Below are positions 6,949 through 15,022 of a stretch of 64,000 nucleotides of DNA, in pieces. This stretch comes from Bdellovibrio sp. SKB1291214. Lineage in GTDB: Bacteria > Bdellovibrionota > Bdellovibrionia > Bdellovibrionales > Bdellovibrionaceae. Every line of letters starts with the position of its first letter. Within the stretch, counting starts at the first letter, position 1. Made by a program: the position numbers and the translations under genes. The notes beneath the pieces were generated by a model. The model ran no database searches, was not told the origin of the DNA, and worked only from the letters and a program-made list of their open reading frames with translations. The stretch is taken from assembly GCF_002209355.2 (NCBI RefSeq), contig NZ_CP106855.1, positions 1,674,001 to 1,738,000 of the forward strand. The letters are read 5' to 3'.

Positions 6949-9354
6949 TTAAGCTGCTAGAGATTTAGTTTTCTTAGCTTCTTTCTTAACGCCGTTCTTT
7001 TTAGCATCTGTAGCAGCATTTTTATCGAACGCTACTGCGAACACTTCATCAAGATTTTCGGCGAAGATAAAGTTAATCTTGTCTTTGAATACTTTTGGAA
7101 TATCAGCCAAGTCTTTTTTACAAGCCATTGGGATGATGATATTCGTAATACCAAGGTTCAAAGCTGCAAGACACTTCTCTCTGATACCACCGACAGGAAG
7201 CACGCGACCTTGTAGTGTCACTTCACCAGTCATTGCCAAGTCATGGCGAACTGGAGTGCCTGTCATCAAACTTACAAGCGCAGTTGTAAGAGTGATACCT
7301 GCAGAAGGACCGTCTTTAGGGATCGCACCTGCTGGCAAATGGATATGGATATCGTACTTTTCAAAGAAGTCCTCTGGAATATTGAGTTCTTCCATGTGAG
7401 CTCGAGCATAAGACATTGCTGCGTGAGCAGATTCTTTCATCACATCGCCAAGTTGGCCTGTAAGTGAAAGATGTCCTTTACCTTTCATTTTCAAAGCTTC
7501 AACAGTCAACACTTCACCACCAGCTTGTGTCCATGCAAGACCTTGCACAACACCTACTTGAGAGTCAGCGATCTTGTCGTCGCGTTGGAAGCGTGGAGGA
7601 CCAAGAAGCTCTGGAACTGTCGTAGCGTTTACTTCTACGAATTTCGCTTCTTCCATTACCACCATCTTCGCAACTTTACGGCAAACTGAACCTACTTCGC
7701 GCTCAAGGTTACGAAGACCTGCTTCGCGAGTGTAGCCAGCGATAAGGTATTTGATACCTTCATCAGTGAAACTGATGTTCTCTGGAGTGATACCATTTGC
7801 TTCGATTTGTCTTCTGATCAAATGCTTTTTAGTGATCAAAAGTTTATCGTTCTCTGTGTAACCAGGGATGTTCAAGATTTCCATACGGTCACGCAATGCT
7901 GGTGGGATATTCTCCAACACGTTAGCAGTAGCGATGAACAACACGTTTGAAAGGTCGAAATCCACATTCAAATAGTTATCACGGAAAGTCGCATTTTGTT
8001 CTGGATCCAAAACCTCAAGCATTGCTGCTGAAGGGTCACCGCGGAAATCAGAACCCAATTTATCAACTTCATCTAGTACGATAACTGGATTGTTTGTTTT
8101 CGCTTGGCGAAGAGCTTGGATAATTTTACCTGGCATCGCACCAACATAAGTACGGCGGTGACCACGGATTTCCGCTTCGTCCTTCACGCCGCCCAAAGCG
8201 ATACGGAAGTATTCACGGCCCATCGCGCGAGCGATAGATTTACCAAGAGATGTTTTACCTACACCTGGAGGACCACCAAAGCACAAGATAGGTCCTTTAA
8301 GGTCTGGCTTCAATTTTCTAACAGCCAAGAATTCCATGATACGATCTTTAGCTTTTTCAAGCTCATAGTGATCTTCATCAAGAATTTCTTTAGAGCGTTT
8401 AAGATCGATATGATCTTCAGATTTTTTGCTCCAAGGAAGATCCGCCATCCAGTCTAGGTATGTACGAACCATTGTTGCTTCAGATGCATCTGGATGCATG
8501 CGCTCCAAACGGCCCAATTGTTTCATTGCTTCAGCTTCAACATGCGGAGGCATGCCAGCGTTAGTCAACTTGTCGCGAAGTTCATCCATCTCTTCAGATT
8601 TAGAATCTTGTTCGCCAAGCTCGTTCTTTATAGCCTTCATTTGCTCGCGCAAGAAGTATTCACGTTGAGATTTGTTAGCGTCCTCTTTTGCATTTGGACG
8701 ATTCTTCTGTTGAGTTTGCATAACTTCAAGCTCAGCAGCCAAAATCTCAGTAACGATTTTAAGTCTTTCAGTTGAATCATGAGTCTCAAGAACTTTTTGA
8801 GCGTCCTGAACTTTGATACCTAGGTTTGATGCGATCAAGTCAGCAATACGACCTGGATCAGTGACATCGTCTAGTACCAACAAGATGTCTGGAGAAAGAG
8901 GGCGACCCAAAGCGATGATGCGCTCGATGTGCTCTTTCGCAGTTCTGATCAAACCTTCGTTTTCTACAACAGATTTTTGATTTGGGATTTCTTCGATTTT
9001 TTCAACCGCAACTTCGAAAGAAGGATTTGTCTTAGAGTAGTTTTTTACACGACCCTTAGCTACACCTTGAATCAAGATTTTTACGCGACCATCAGAAAGT
9101 TTACGCATTCTCATGATCATCGCGATTGTACCTACTGTGTAGATAGAATCTGGAGTTGGATTTTCTTCGGAGATATCTTTTTGTGATGCAAGGAAGATAA
9201 GGCGATTTTTAGCTAAAGCTTCCTCAACAGAACGGATTGAAGAATCGCGACCTACAAACAATGGAATGATCATGTAGGGGAAAACAACGATGTCTCTCAC
9301 AGGTAGCATTGGAAGTGTCTGTGGGATTTCTAGAACTTTATCGTCAAAACTCAT
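6949..9354 (-). CDS. lon: ATP-dependent Lon protease
   Basis: Cytosolic AAA+ serine protease that degrades misfolded and regulatory proteins. 801 residues, typical length. Domain order: LON substrate-binding domain (about 10-200), coiled linker, AAA+ module with Walker A GGPPGVGKTS (360-369) and Walker B VIVLDEVDK (424-432), then the protease domain with catalytic Ser684 in PKDGPSAG and Lys727 in GGIREKCLA. A Lys/Ala-rich tail (about the last 25 residues) follows. The start is preceded by GGAGGAG 4-10 bases upstream. It is monocistronic: a terminator follows, and the upstream gene has its own stem-loop. Confidence 0.98.
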   Translation of the reverse strand: MSFDDKVLEIPQTLPMLPVRDIVVFPYMIIPLFVGRDSSIRSVEEALAKNRLIFLASQKDISEENPTPDSIYTVGTIAMIMRMRKLSDGRVKILIQGVAKGRVKNYSKTNPSFEVAVEKIEEIPNQKSVVENEGLIRTAKEHIERIIALGRPLSPDILLVLDDVTDPGRIADLIASNLGIKVQDAQKVLETHDSTERLKIVTEILAAELEVMQTQQKNRPNAKEDANKSQREYFLREQMKAIKNELGEQDSKSEEMDELRDKLTNAGMPPHVEAEAMKQLGRLERMHPDASEATMVRTYLDWMADLPWSKKSEDHIDLKRSKEILDEDHYELEKAKDRIMEFLAVRKLKPDLKGPILCFGGPPGVGKTSLGKSIARAMGREYFRIALGGVKDEAEIRGHRRTYVGAMPGKIIQALRQAKTNNPVIVLDEVDKLGSDFRGDPSAAMLEVLDPEQNATFRDNYLNVDFDLSNVLFIATANVLENIPPALRDRMEILNIPGYTENDKLLITKKHLIRRQIEANGITPENISFTDEGIKYLIAGYTREAGLRNLEREVGSVCRKVAKMVVMEEAKFVEVNATTVPELLGPPRFQRDDKIADSQVGVVQGLAWTQAGGEVLTVEALKMKGKGHLSLTGQLGDVMKESAHAAMSYARAHMEELNIPEDFFEKYDIHIHLPAGAIPKDGPSAGITLTTALVSLMTGTPVRHDLAMTGEVTLQGRVLPVGGIREKCLAALNLGITNIIIPMACKKDLADIPKVFKDKINFIFAENLDEVFAVAFDKNAATDAKKNGVKKEAKKTKSLAA

Positions 9355-9457
9355 ACCGCTCCTCCGCGTTGATGCGGGAAATGTTTCATGTATGAGACTT
9401 TTCGGAGCGAGGTAGGAAATGCTTGAATGGACTTGATTAGAAAACTGAAAAATTGGA

Positions 9458-9473
9458 CTGACATCCGTGTCAG
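9458..9473 (-). terminator. possible weak terminator after the zinc-finger DksA-like gene
   Basis: Stem CTGACA (9458-9463) / TGTCAG (9468-9473) with a four-base loop; on the minus strand TCCAATTTTT follows. It is short, so termination is tentative. Confidence 0.4.
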
Positions 9474-9503
9474 TGGAACCTCATCCAGTGAGTTTATCCA
9501 CAA

Positions 9504-9875
9504 TTACTGGAAAAGATTTGCCTGGCTTTCTTGTTCTTCCATGCATTCAATACATAGGGCTGTGAAGGGTCTAGCCTGAAGTCTGCGAGCGCCAATTAGC
9601 TCTCCGCATGCTTCACACTGGCCGTAAGTCCCATCAGAGATTTTCCCCAATGCTCTTTCGATTGCATAGAGTGCCGTGCGATCTCTTTCCTGCAAGTGGA
9701 TAGAGATGTTGTTTGCAACATCTTGTGAAGCAACTTCTGCTTCATCACCAGCGCCACTGATGCTGGATTGTTCTGCAATGAACTCGTGTGACTTATTTAG
9801 GATCGAGCCTTTTTGAATTAGCAGCGAATCCTTTAAGTTTTCTAAATCTGTAGCACTTAGTTCGGTTGCGTTCAT
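9504..9875 (-). CDS. DksA/TraR-family transcription factor with four-Cys zinc finger
   Basis: Small RNA-polymerase secondary-channel factor of the DksA/TraR family, expected to act with ppGpp on promoter output. 123 residues: N-terminal helical coiled-coil arms whose tip reads GDEAEVASQ (44-51), then the zinc finger with Cys87, Cys90, Cys108 and Cys111. At the coil tip the Asp equivalent to E. coli Asp74 is Glu, if the alignment is right. The start at 9875 is chosen because GGGGGG lies 6-11 bases upstream; an in-frame extension to 9950 lacks this. It lies just downstream of a paralogue at 10057-10428 but is separated from it by a terminator. Confidence 0.88.
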   Translation of the reverse strand: MNATELSATDLENLKDSLLIQKGSILNKSHEFIAEQSSISGAGDEAEVASQDVANNISIHLQERDRTALYAIERALGKISDGTYGQCEACGELIGARRLQARPFTALCIECMEEQESQANLFQ

Positions 9876-9944
9876 CTCACCCCCCGATATGATGATCATT
9901 CCCGAAAATTCTTGCTCGTTATTACGGGGGATCGGTGGAGTGTA

Positions 9945-9985
9945 AAGCAAAAAGCAGTGCGTGACGAATTAGTAAGCACTGCTTT
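9945..9985 (-). terminator. rho-independent terminator between the two DksA-like genes
   Basis: Arms AAAGCAGTGC (9951-9960) and GCACTGCTTT (9976-9985); read on the minus strand the stem runs into TTTTTGCTTT. It implies that the two paralogues are separate transcripts. Confidence 0.85.
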
Positions 9986-10056
9986 ATTGCGCCGCTGTGA
10001 GAGTGAAAAGTGTCGAGACAGAAAGTGATACAGAAACAGAAAGTGAAACAGATTTT

Positions 10057-10428
10057 TTAACGCGCAAACTTTCTGCTTACTGCCTCGCGCATTTCTGCAC
10101 CCTCGATAGAAAGTCTTGTCCAAGGAATTGCAAGCAATCTATCTGCTTCAATCGGCTCTTCCGTTTCTTCGCAAAGGCCGTAAGTCCCGCTCTCTATGCG
10201 GGAGAGGGCCATCTCGATCTCGAGCAGTTGATTTCTCATGCGCTCTTGCGACACCAGAAAAGTATGTTCCTCGATATGCGCGACCGAGATATCTCCTTCG
10301 TCCCCGGTCTTTTCCGAATGGGTAAACTCCAACTGGGCTGTTCTGAAACGATTCAGAATGTCTTGTTTTGTAAGGATAAGTTTTCTACGGCACTCAGTAA
10401 CAATGTTTTCTGTGATCGGATTTTTCAT
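10057..10428 (-). CDS. DksA/TraR-like protein lacking the zinc-binding cysteines
   Basis: 123 residues, the same architecture and length as the neighbour at 9504-9875. Coil tip is TGDEGDISVA (41-50). The finger positions keep the exact spacing but not the residues: Cys86-x2-Thr89-x17-Ser107-x2-Gly110, against Cys87-x2-Cys90-x17-Cys108-x2-Cys111 in the neighbour. Zinc binding by the usual four Cys is therefore impossible. Pseudomonas DksA2 is a known precedent for a DksA homologue with reduced cysteines that works under zinc starvation; that parallel is inference here. GGGGGCTGTT precedes the ATG. The upstream region has no clear promoter. Confidence 0.85.
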   Translation of the reverse strand: MKNPITENIVTECRRKLILTKQDILNRFRTAQLEFTHSEKTGDEGDISVAHIEEHTFLVSQERMRNQLLEIEMALSRIESGTYGLCEETEEPIEADRLLAIPWTRLSIEGAEMREAVSRKFAR

Positions 10429-10537
10429 AACAGCCCCCTTCTTTGGACTAAGCGGTCTAGTTTGCCGCTTTGTGTTCCTTAGACGGGAAGGTTGAGGGGG
10501 CCGGTTAAAAAAAGTGTATTAAATATTCTTATGTGAG

Positions 10538-12211
10538 CTATTGGCGAATACGCATAGGTGCAATTTCACCTTTTTCCACGGTCAAAGAGACTACAGGGCG
10601 CTCGATCTCGCGCTCAGAGCTCATTGTGAGCGTGCCAAGGGATCCTGGGAACTTCTTAAGACCAATCAGCTTGGCTGTTAATGCTTCGCGCGTGTCGGCC
10701 CCTGAGGCCACTAATTGACGTAAGATTAAGCCAGCGTCATACGCTTGGATTTCAATCAGGGATGGAGCTTCGCCGTAGAGGTTTTTATACTCCGTGATAA
10801 AACGGGATTGATCTTGAGTCATAGGAGCGATTGAATCCACGAACATTAAGTTGTTTGAAAAGTTACCGGCACGTTTTGCAATGCCCGGGGTATTCCATAA
10901 ATTTGTTCCCATTAACTTTACGCCACGAACATCATTGAATGCGAGCATCGCAGCAATTTGGCCCATTGCTTTAGCGCTATCCGGAATAAAGATCGCGTCG
11001 AAATCGGTGATCGGCGGGAGAACATTTTCTGTATTATCTTTGCGGGCAGAACGTTTTTTGTCGGAGTGTTTCAACTCTTTCAAACGCAGATTGAACTCAT
11101 CCTGACGACCTTCTCCGTAGTATGTGCCAACTAAGCGTTGAACCACCAAGCGAAAGTCAGTTTCTTTGGTTGAATAAGTTTGGATTGCCGTAATCTGCCC
11201 ACCACGAGCCAAAACTTCATCCCAGAAGATATTCGTGAATTCGACACCATACTGATCATTTGGATATAATACTGCAAATTTCTTCATGCCCATGTCGTCC
11301 ATCGCTGTTCTTACCAGCTGACGGACTTGCATTTCGCTTGTCAGAGAGTTTCTAAAAACTGTAGGGCCAATTTCGGTTAAGCCAGAACGTTGTGATAAAG
11401 CGATACTAGGAACACCCAGCTCATCAGATTTTGCAGCGACTGCAGGAGCGGTCTTACTTAGCAAACTTCCAACAACCGCAATAACATTGTCTTCTTTTAC
11501 TAATCTTTCTACACCACGACGAGCAGAGTCTGGATTGCCTTCGCTGTCCATGACCGCCAATTTAAATCCCGATCCGGGAACATGAAGCCCTAAGCCCATT
11601 TCAAGGCCGCGAAGCGCGCGTTGTCCTACGGGTGCATTCTTTCCACTGAGTGGAAGAACCACACCGACAGTTTTAGATTGAACGTTTTTAGCAGCATCCA
11701 GTTGCGACAAGATGTCTTTAGCGCGAATTGCCAGATCACTCTCTGGCAAATAGTCGATCACGCCTGCGTAATATTTTTTTGCTTTGGAAATATCACGCTC
11801 TTCAAGGGCTTTATCAGCAAGGCGAGCCATAGCATGTCCACGCAGAAAACCGTAGTCTGAGTTATCAGCAACTTCCTCAAGCTGTTTTTCATTTAGACGA
11901 TTTTCTACATCTTCAATAGCGCGCAAGCGATACACATCTTGCTCTTGTTTTGTGGGAGCTTGAACGGATTGCGCGACCAGGCCCTTAAGTACAGTCAAAG
12001 GATCTTGAGCCACCGGCGCGGTAGGAACTTGAGTGATGGCGGACGGGGGAGCTGTCTGGGGTGGCTTTGCAGCTAACCCTGACATTCCCTTACCCTTTTT
12101 GCCGTTGTTTTTAGTGACAGGAGCTGGCTTGATCTCCGTTTTTTTCGTCGTTGTTGTAGTACAAGAAGCGATTACAAATGCGGAGAAAATCAAAGCGAGC
12201 TTAGATGTCAT
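10538..12211 (-). CDS. periplasmic-binding-fold lipoprotein (LpoA-like / ABC substrate-binding type)
   Basis: 557 residues. A lipoprotein signal ends in FVIASC (Cys17), followed by a Thr/Lys/Pro-rich linker. Residues about 75-175 look like helical TPR-type repeats, and residues about 180-520 form a type I periplasmic-binding domain ([20 protein letters not shown], then [14 protein letters not shown], then [14 protein letters not shown]). The TPR-plus-binding-fold layout resembles LpoA, the outer-membrane activator of penicillin-binding protein 1A, but a Leu/Ile/Val-type binding protein cannot be excluded. Its ATG overlaps the dnaJ TGA (ATGA), so it is the third gene of a grpE-dnaJ operon, an unusual partner. 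Confidence 0.82.
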   Translation of the reverse strand: MTSKLALIFSAFVIASCTTTTTKKTEIKPAPVTKNNGKKGKGMSGLAAKPPQTAPPSAITQVPTAPVAQDPLTVLKGLVAQSVQAPTKQEQDVYRLRAIEDVENRLNEKQLEEVADNSDYGFLRGHAMARLADKALEERDISKAKKYYAGVIDYLPESDLAIRAKDILSQLDAAKNVQSKTVGVVLPLSGKNAPVGQRALRGLEMGLGLHVPGSGFKLAVMDSEGNPDSARRGVERLVKEDNVIAVVGSLLSKTAPAVAAKSDELGVPSIALSQRSGLTEIGPTVFRNSLTSEMQVRQLVRTAMDDMGMKKFAVLYPNDQYGVEFTNIFWDEVLARGGQITAIQTYSTKETDFRLVVQRLVGTYYGEGRQDEFNLRLKELKHSDKKRSARKDNTENVLPPITDFDAIFIPDSAKAMGQIAAMLAFNDVRGVKLMGTNLWNTPGIAKRAGNFSNNLMFVDSIAPMTQDQSRFITEYKNLYGEAPSLIEIQAYDAGLILRQLVASGADTREALTAKLIGLKKFPGSLGTLTMSSEREIERPVVSLTVEKGEIAPMRIRQ

Positions 12212-13227
12212 TTTCTATTCCTCATCAAGTGAGACACTTTTTCGTGGAAGGACTTCACCATCGGTGTTGCGTCCCCGGACTTGGCTAATTCTTCAATCAA
12301 TTCTTTTTGGCGGTTAGAAAGAGTTGGAGGAGTGTCCACCAATATTCTAACCATCATATCACCAGAGCCAAAACCACCAATTTTTGGAAAGCCCTTTCCT
12401 TTCAAACGAAACGTTTGTCCAGAATGAGTTCCAGGTGGGATGCGAATCATCGCTTTGCCCGTCAAAGTTGGAACTTCGATACTTGTTCCTAGGATAGCAT
12501 CAGTGTAGGTGATAGGTAAATCCAGCGTGACATCGTTTTCAGCACGCTTAAATAAAGGATGCTCCTGGAGGGCGATAATCACATAAAGGTCTCCAGCAGA
12601 ACCACCGGCCCCTGCATCACCTTCTCCAGAAAGTTTAAGTCGTTGGCCCTCTTTTACTCCAGCGGGGACATTGACAGAAAGTTTTGCGGATTCCTCTTTA
12701 TTTCCACGCTGGCGCATGAAGCTGATTACTTTTTCAGTGCCAACCGCGGCTTCTTCGTAAGAAACATTTAATGTATAACGTAAATCTGTACCCTTTTGAG
12801 GTCGGCGAGTGCGTGCACCAGCGCCGGCACCAGGACCGCCGCGAGCGCCACCAAAGATGTCGCCAAAGACGTCACCGAAAATATCTTGGAAAGGATCTCC
12901 ACCAGCACCAGCGCCGCCAGTGTTGCCTCCAAAGCCGCCGCCGAAACCACCAAAGCCGCCGGCACCACCGAAGGGACCGCCAGCTCCGCCGCCACCACCA
13001 AAACCAGGGCCGGCGTGACCGAATTGATCATACATCTCGCGTTTTTTAGTATCGCTGAGAACTTCGTATGCTTCGCTCAGTTCCTTGAATTTCTCCTCGG
13101 CCTTTTTGTCACCCGGATTTTTATCGGGATGATACTGCATCGCAAGCTTGCGGAATGATTTTTTAATTTCATCCCCAGTAGCTGTACGCGAAACATTTAA
13201 AAGCGAGTAGTAGTCCTTCTTAGACAA
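12208..13227 (-). CDS. DnaJ/CbpA-type J-domain co-chaperone without zinc finger
   Basis: Hsp40 co-chaperone that stimulates DnaK ATPase and delivers substrates. 339 residues: J domain (1-70) with the HPD motif in [10 protein letters not shown], a long Gly/Phe/Ala-rich linker (about 75-145, GGGGGAGG and similar), then two beta-rich client-binding domains ([37 protein letters not shown]). The four CxxCxGxG zinc motifs of true DnaJ are absent, so this is a class B (CbpA/DnaJB-like) protein occupying the dnaJ position after grpE. The start codon is TTG at 13227, with GAGG 6 bases upstream overlapping the end of grpE. Confidence 0.93.
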   Translation of the reverse strand: MSKKDYYSLLNVSRTATGDEIKKSFRKLAMQYHPDKNPGDKKAEEKFKELSEAYEVLSDTKKREMYDQFGHAGPGFGGGGGAGGPFGGAGGFGGFGGGFGGNTGGAGAGGDPFQDIFGDVFGDIFGGARGGPGAGAGARTRRPQKGTDLRYTLNVSYEEAAVGTEKVISFMRQRGNKEESAKLSVNVPAGVKEGQRLKLSGEGDAGAGGSAGDLYVIIALQEHPLFKRAENDVTLDLPITYTDAILGTSIEVPTLTGKAMIRIPPGTHSGQTFRLKGKGFPKIGGFGSGDMMVRILVDTPPTLSNRQKELIEELAKSGDATPMVKSFHEKVSHLMRNRK

Positions 13228-13237
13228 TCAACGCCTC

Positions 13238-13756
13238 TTATTCTGGTTTTTTCGCAACAACCACTTGGCCTGTGCGAATCACCTTGTCGTGCAATTTGTA
13301 TGGTTTTTTAAATACGCGCGCCACGTGCCCAGGAGCCACTTTTTCTGTAGCCTCACTGCTTAATGCTTCATGGATATTTGGATCAAATGGGGCACCCTCA
13401 GACGGAATTTCAATCACAGAATGTTTCGCCAAAAGGTTGCGAAGTTCGGAGGCTGTCATCTCGATGCCTTGTTTGTAAGTCCCCAGATTCTCTGCGGTTA
13501 CGTTCACTGCTAAAGCACGATCAAAGTTATCTACGATATCCAAAAGGTCACGGATGAATCTTTCGCCACCGTATTTCATCAACTCGGAACGCTCTTTGAT
13601 CGCGTTGCGTTTATAGTTTTCAAATTCCGCGCGCAGGTACAAGAAATCGTTTTTATACTTCTCTGCTTGATCTTGAAGCTTTTGAATTTCAGAAGAGACA
13701 TCGAAATTTTCAGATGCCGCTGGATTGGAATTTTGAGAGTTGTTTTCTTCTGACAT
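13238..13756 (-). CDS. grpE: GrpE nucleotide exchange factor
   Basis: Exchanges ADP for ATP on DnaK. 172 residues from the chosen start: an acidic, disordered N-terminus, a long dimerising helix (EIQKLQDQAEKYKNDFLYLR), the family signature RAEFENYKRNAIKER, and a C-terminal beta domain (PFDPNIHEALS, GHVARVFKKPYKLHDKVIR). The start at 13756 has AAAGGAAC 6 bases upstream; a longer in-frame extension to 13807 has no such site. It is first in the grpE-dnaJ-lipoprotein operon, 10 bases before dnaJ. dnaK itself is not in this window. Confidence 0.96.
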   Translation of the reverse strand: MSEENNSQNSNPAASENFDVSSEIQKLQDQAEKYKNDFLYLRAEFENYKRNAIKERSELMKYGGERFIRDLLDIVDNFDRALAVNVTAENLGTYKQGIEMTASELRNLLAKHSVIEIPSEGAPFDPNIHEALSSEATEKVAPGHVARVFKKPYKLHDKVIRTGQVVVAKKPE

Positions 13757-13778
13757 GAAAGTTCCTTTCGCAATACTT

Positions 13779-13807
13779 AAGATTGTGTATTCATTAGATA
13801 TTGTCAA
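13779..13807 (-). promoter_or_regulatory. possible promoter of the grpE operon
   Basis: On the minus strand TTGACA (complement of 13802-13807), a 17-base spacer, and a weak -10 AATCTT (complement of 13779-13784). The -35 box is perfect, the -10 is poor. I do not see a clear sigma32 consensus or a CIRCE element. Confidence 0.4.
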
Positions 13808-13833
13808 TTAGGGTGGGAGCAGATTTTTGGAAC

Positions 13834-15006
13834 CTAGACATCTTCTTTGAGGAAGGTAAGTTCCTGGAAAACCTTGTTACTAATAACTAGGCCGTCTCGT
13901 GTTAATTTCCAATGCTCTTGGTCAGATTGAACCCAACCATTGCCCACGAGTTTATTCATAATGCTGGAAATTTGATGATAGACCGCAACAGGGAATTTCT
14001 CTTGCAGTTCTCGTTCACTGAGGCCACGCATTAAACGCATGGAAGTATGACAAAAGTCCGTGAGGGCTTGATGCATTTCTAGTTGTTCCACTTGCGCGTC
14101 GGGTAAATGAAGGGATGGCGACGTGAACTCTTTTCCTTCGAACTCAAGAATCTGCTTTTTGTATTCACCAATAGAGTTCAAATTCCAATATCGAGTACCC
14201 CATTTAGATTCTTTGGAATACGAATGAGAACTTAATCCCAAGCTCCAATAAGGTTGATCGATCCAATAAAGCATATTGTGTCGTGATTCATATCCCGGGA
14301 TTGCAAAGTTGGAAATTTCGTACTGTTGAAACCCATGTCCAGTGAGCTCGTTGGCAATGAAATCGAACATATCGACTTGCTCGTCATCTAAAGCACGGCC
14401 TTTAGAAAGGGGATGGCCTTCGGGAACTGTTAAACAATAGGGGCTGATATGTTTTGCCCCTTGTTCCACGGCGATGCGAACATCATTTTGTAGGCCTTCC
14501 AGAGTTTGAGAGGGCAATGCGAACAAAATGTCGAAGCTGAAATTTAAGTTGTGAGCTCGCAAAAGGTCCAGAGTTTCCAGCGTCTGTTTTGCTGAGTGTT
14601 CGCGATGCACCATTTTTAACAAACGATCATCGAAAGTTTGAGCTCCCACACTGAAGCGATTTACTCCGTGGTCGATGTACATTTTCAATTTTTCTTTGTC
14701 GACTGTCGCCGGATTAATCTCGATCGTGATTTCGGTCTCGGGTCCAGTTGTATAGCCATATCTACCCAGCTCTTTGATAACAGCTACAATAAGATGAGCA
14801 GGGATCAAACTTGGTGTTCCGCCACCAAAGTAAAGTGTGTCTAACTTTTGAGGCTGATAGTAGCGATGCTTTTGGCGAATCTCTTCAAATAGCAATTGGA
14901 CGTACTGATCCGGAGGCAAAATCTTACTTTGCTCGTAAGTCGCGAAGTCACAATAAGTGCAGCGCTGAATACAGTAAGGAATGTGAACGTAAACGCCAAA
15001 AGCCAT
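13834..15006 (-). CDS. hemW: HemW-like radical SAM protein (heme chaperone / HemN-like)
   Basis: Radical-SAM family protein of the HemN/HemW group; HemW is regarded as a heme-insertion chaperone, not a coproporphyrinogen oxidase. 390 residues with the 4Fe-4S motif Cys12-x3-Cys16-x2-Cys19 in IPYCIQRCTYCDF, the GGGTPSLI loop (about 82-89), and VNRFSVGAQTFDD. The motif begins close to the N-terminus, as in HemW; oxygen-independent HemN proteins are usually longer at the N-terminus. The C-terminal winged-helix-like HemN domain follows. The start is only 16 bases from the divergent M16 protease start, so any promoter of one must lie inside the other gene. Confidence 0.9.
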   Translation of the reverse strand: MAFGVYVHIPYCIQRCTYCDFATYEQSKILPPDQYVQLLFEEIRQKHRYYQPQKLDTLYFGGGTPSLIPAHLIVAVIKELGRYGYTTGPETEITIEINPATVDKEKLKMYIDHGVNRFSVGAQTFDDRLLKMVHREHSAKQTLETLDLLRAHNLNFSFDILFALPSQTLEGLQNDVRIAVEQGAKHISPYCLTVPEGHPLSKGRALDDEQVDMFDFIANELTGHGFQQYEISNFAIPGYESRHNMLYWIDQPYWSLGLSSHSYSKESKWGTRYWNLNSIGEYKKQILEFEGKEFTSPSLHLPDAQVEQLEMHQALTDFCHTSMRLMRGLSERELQEKFPVAVYHQISSIMNKLVGNGWVQSDQEHWKLTRDGLVISNKVFQELTFLKEDV

Positions 15007-15022
15007 GGGAGTTATCTAGAGT

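Noticed and set aside
10007-10055. CAGAAAGTGA direct repeat near the DksA-like genes considered as an operator
   Set aside because: It lies at the 3' end of a gene and only two near copies exist; chance is adequate.
12768-13158. Several overlapping frames rich in Ala, Pro or Arg near the dnaJ linker
   Set aside because: They are readings of the Gly-rich linker code of dnaJ in other frames.
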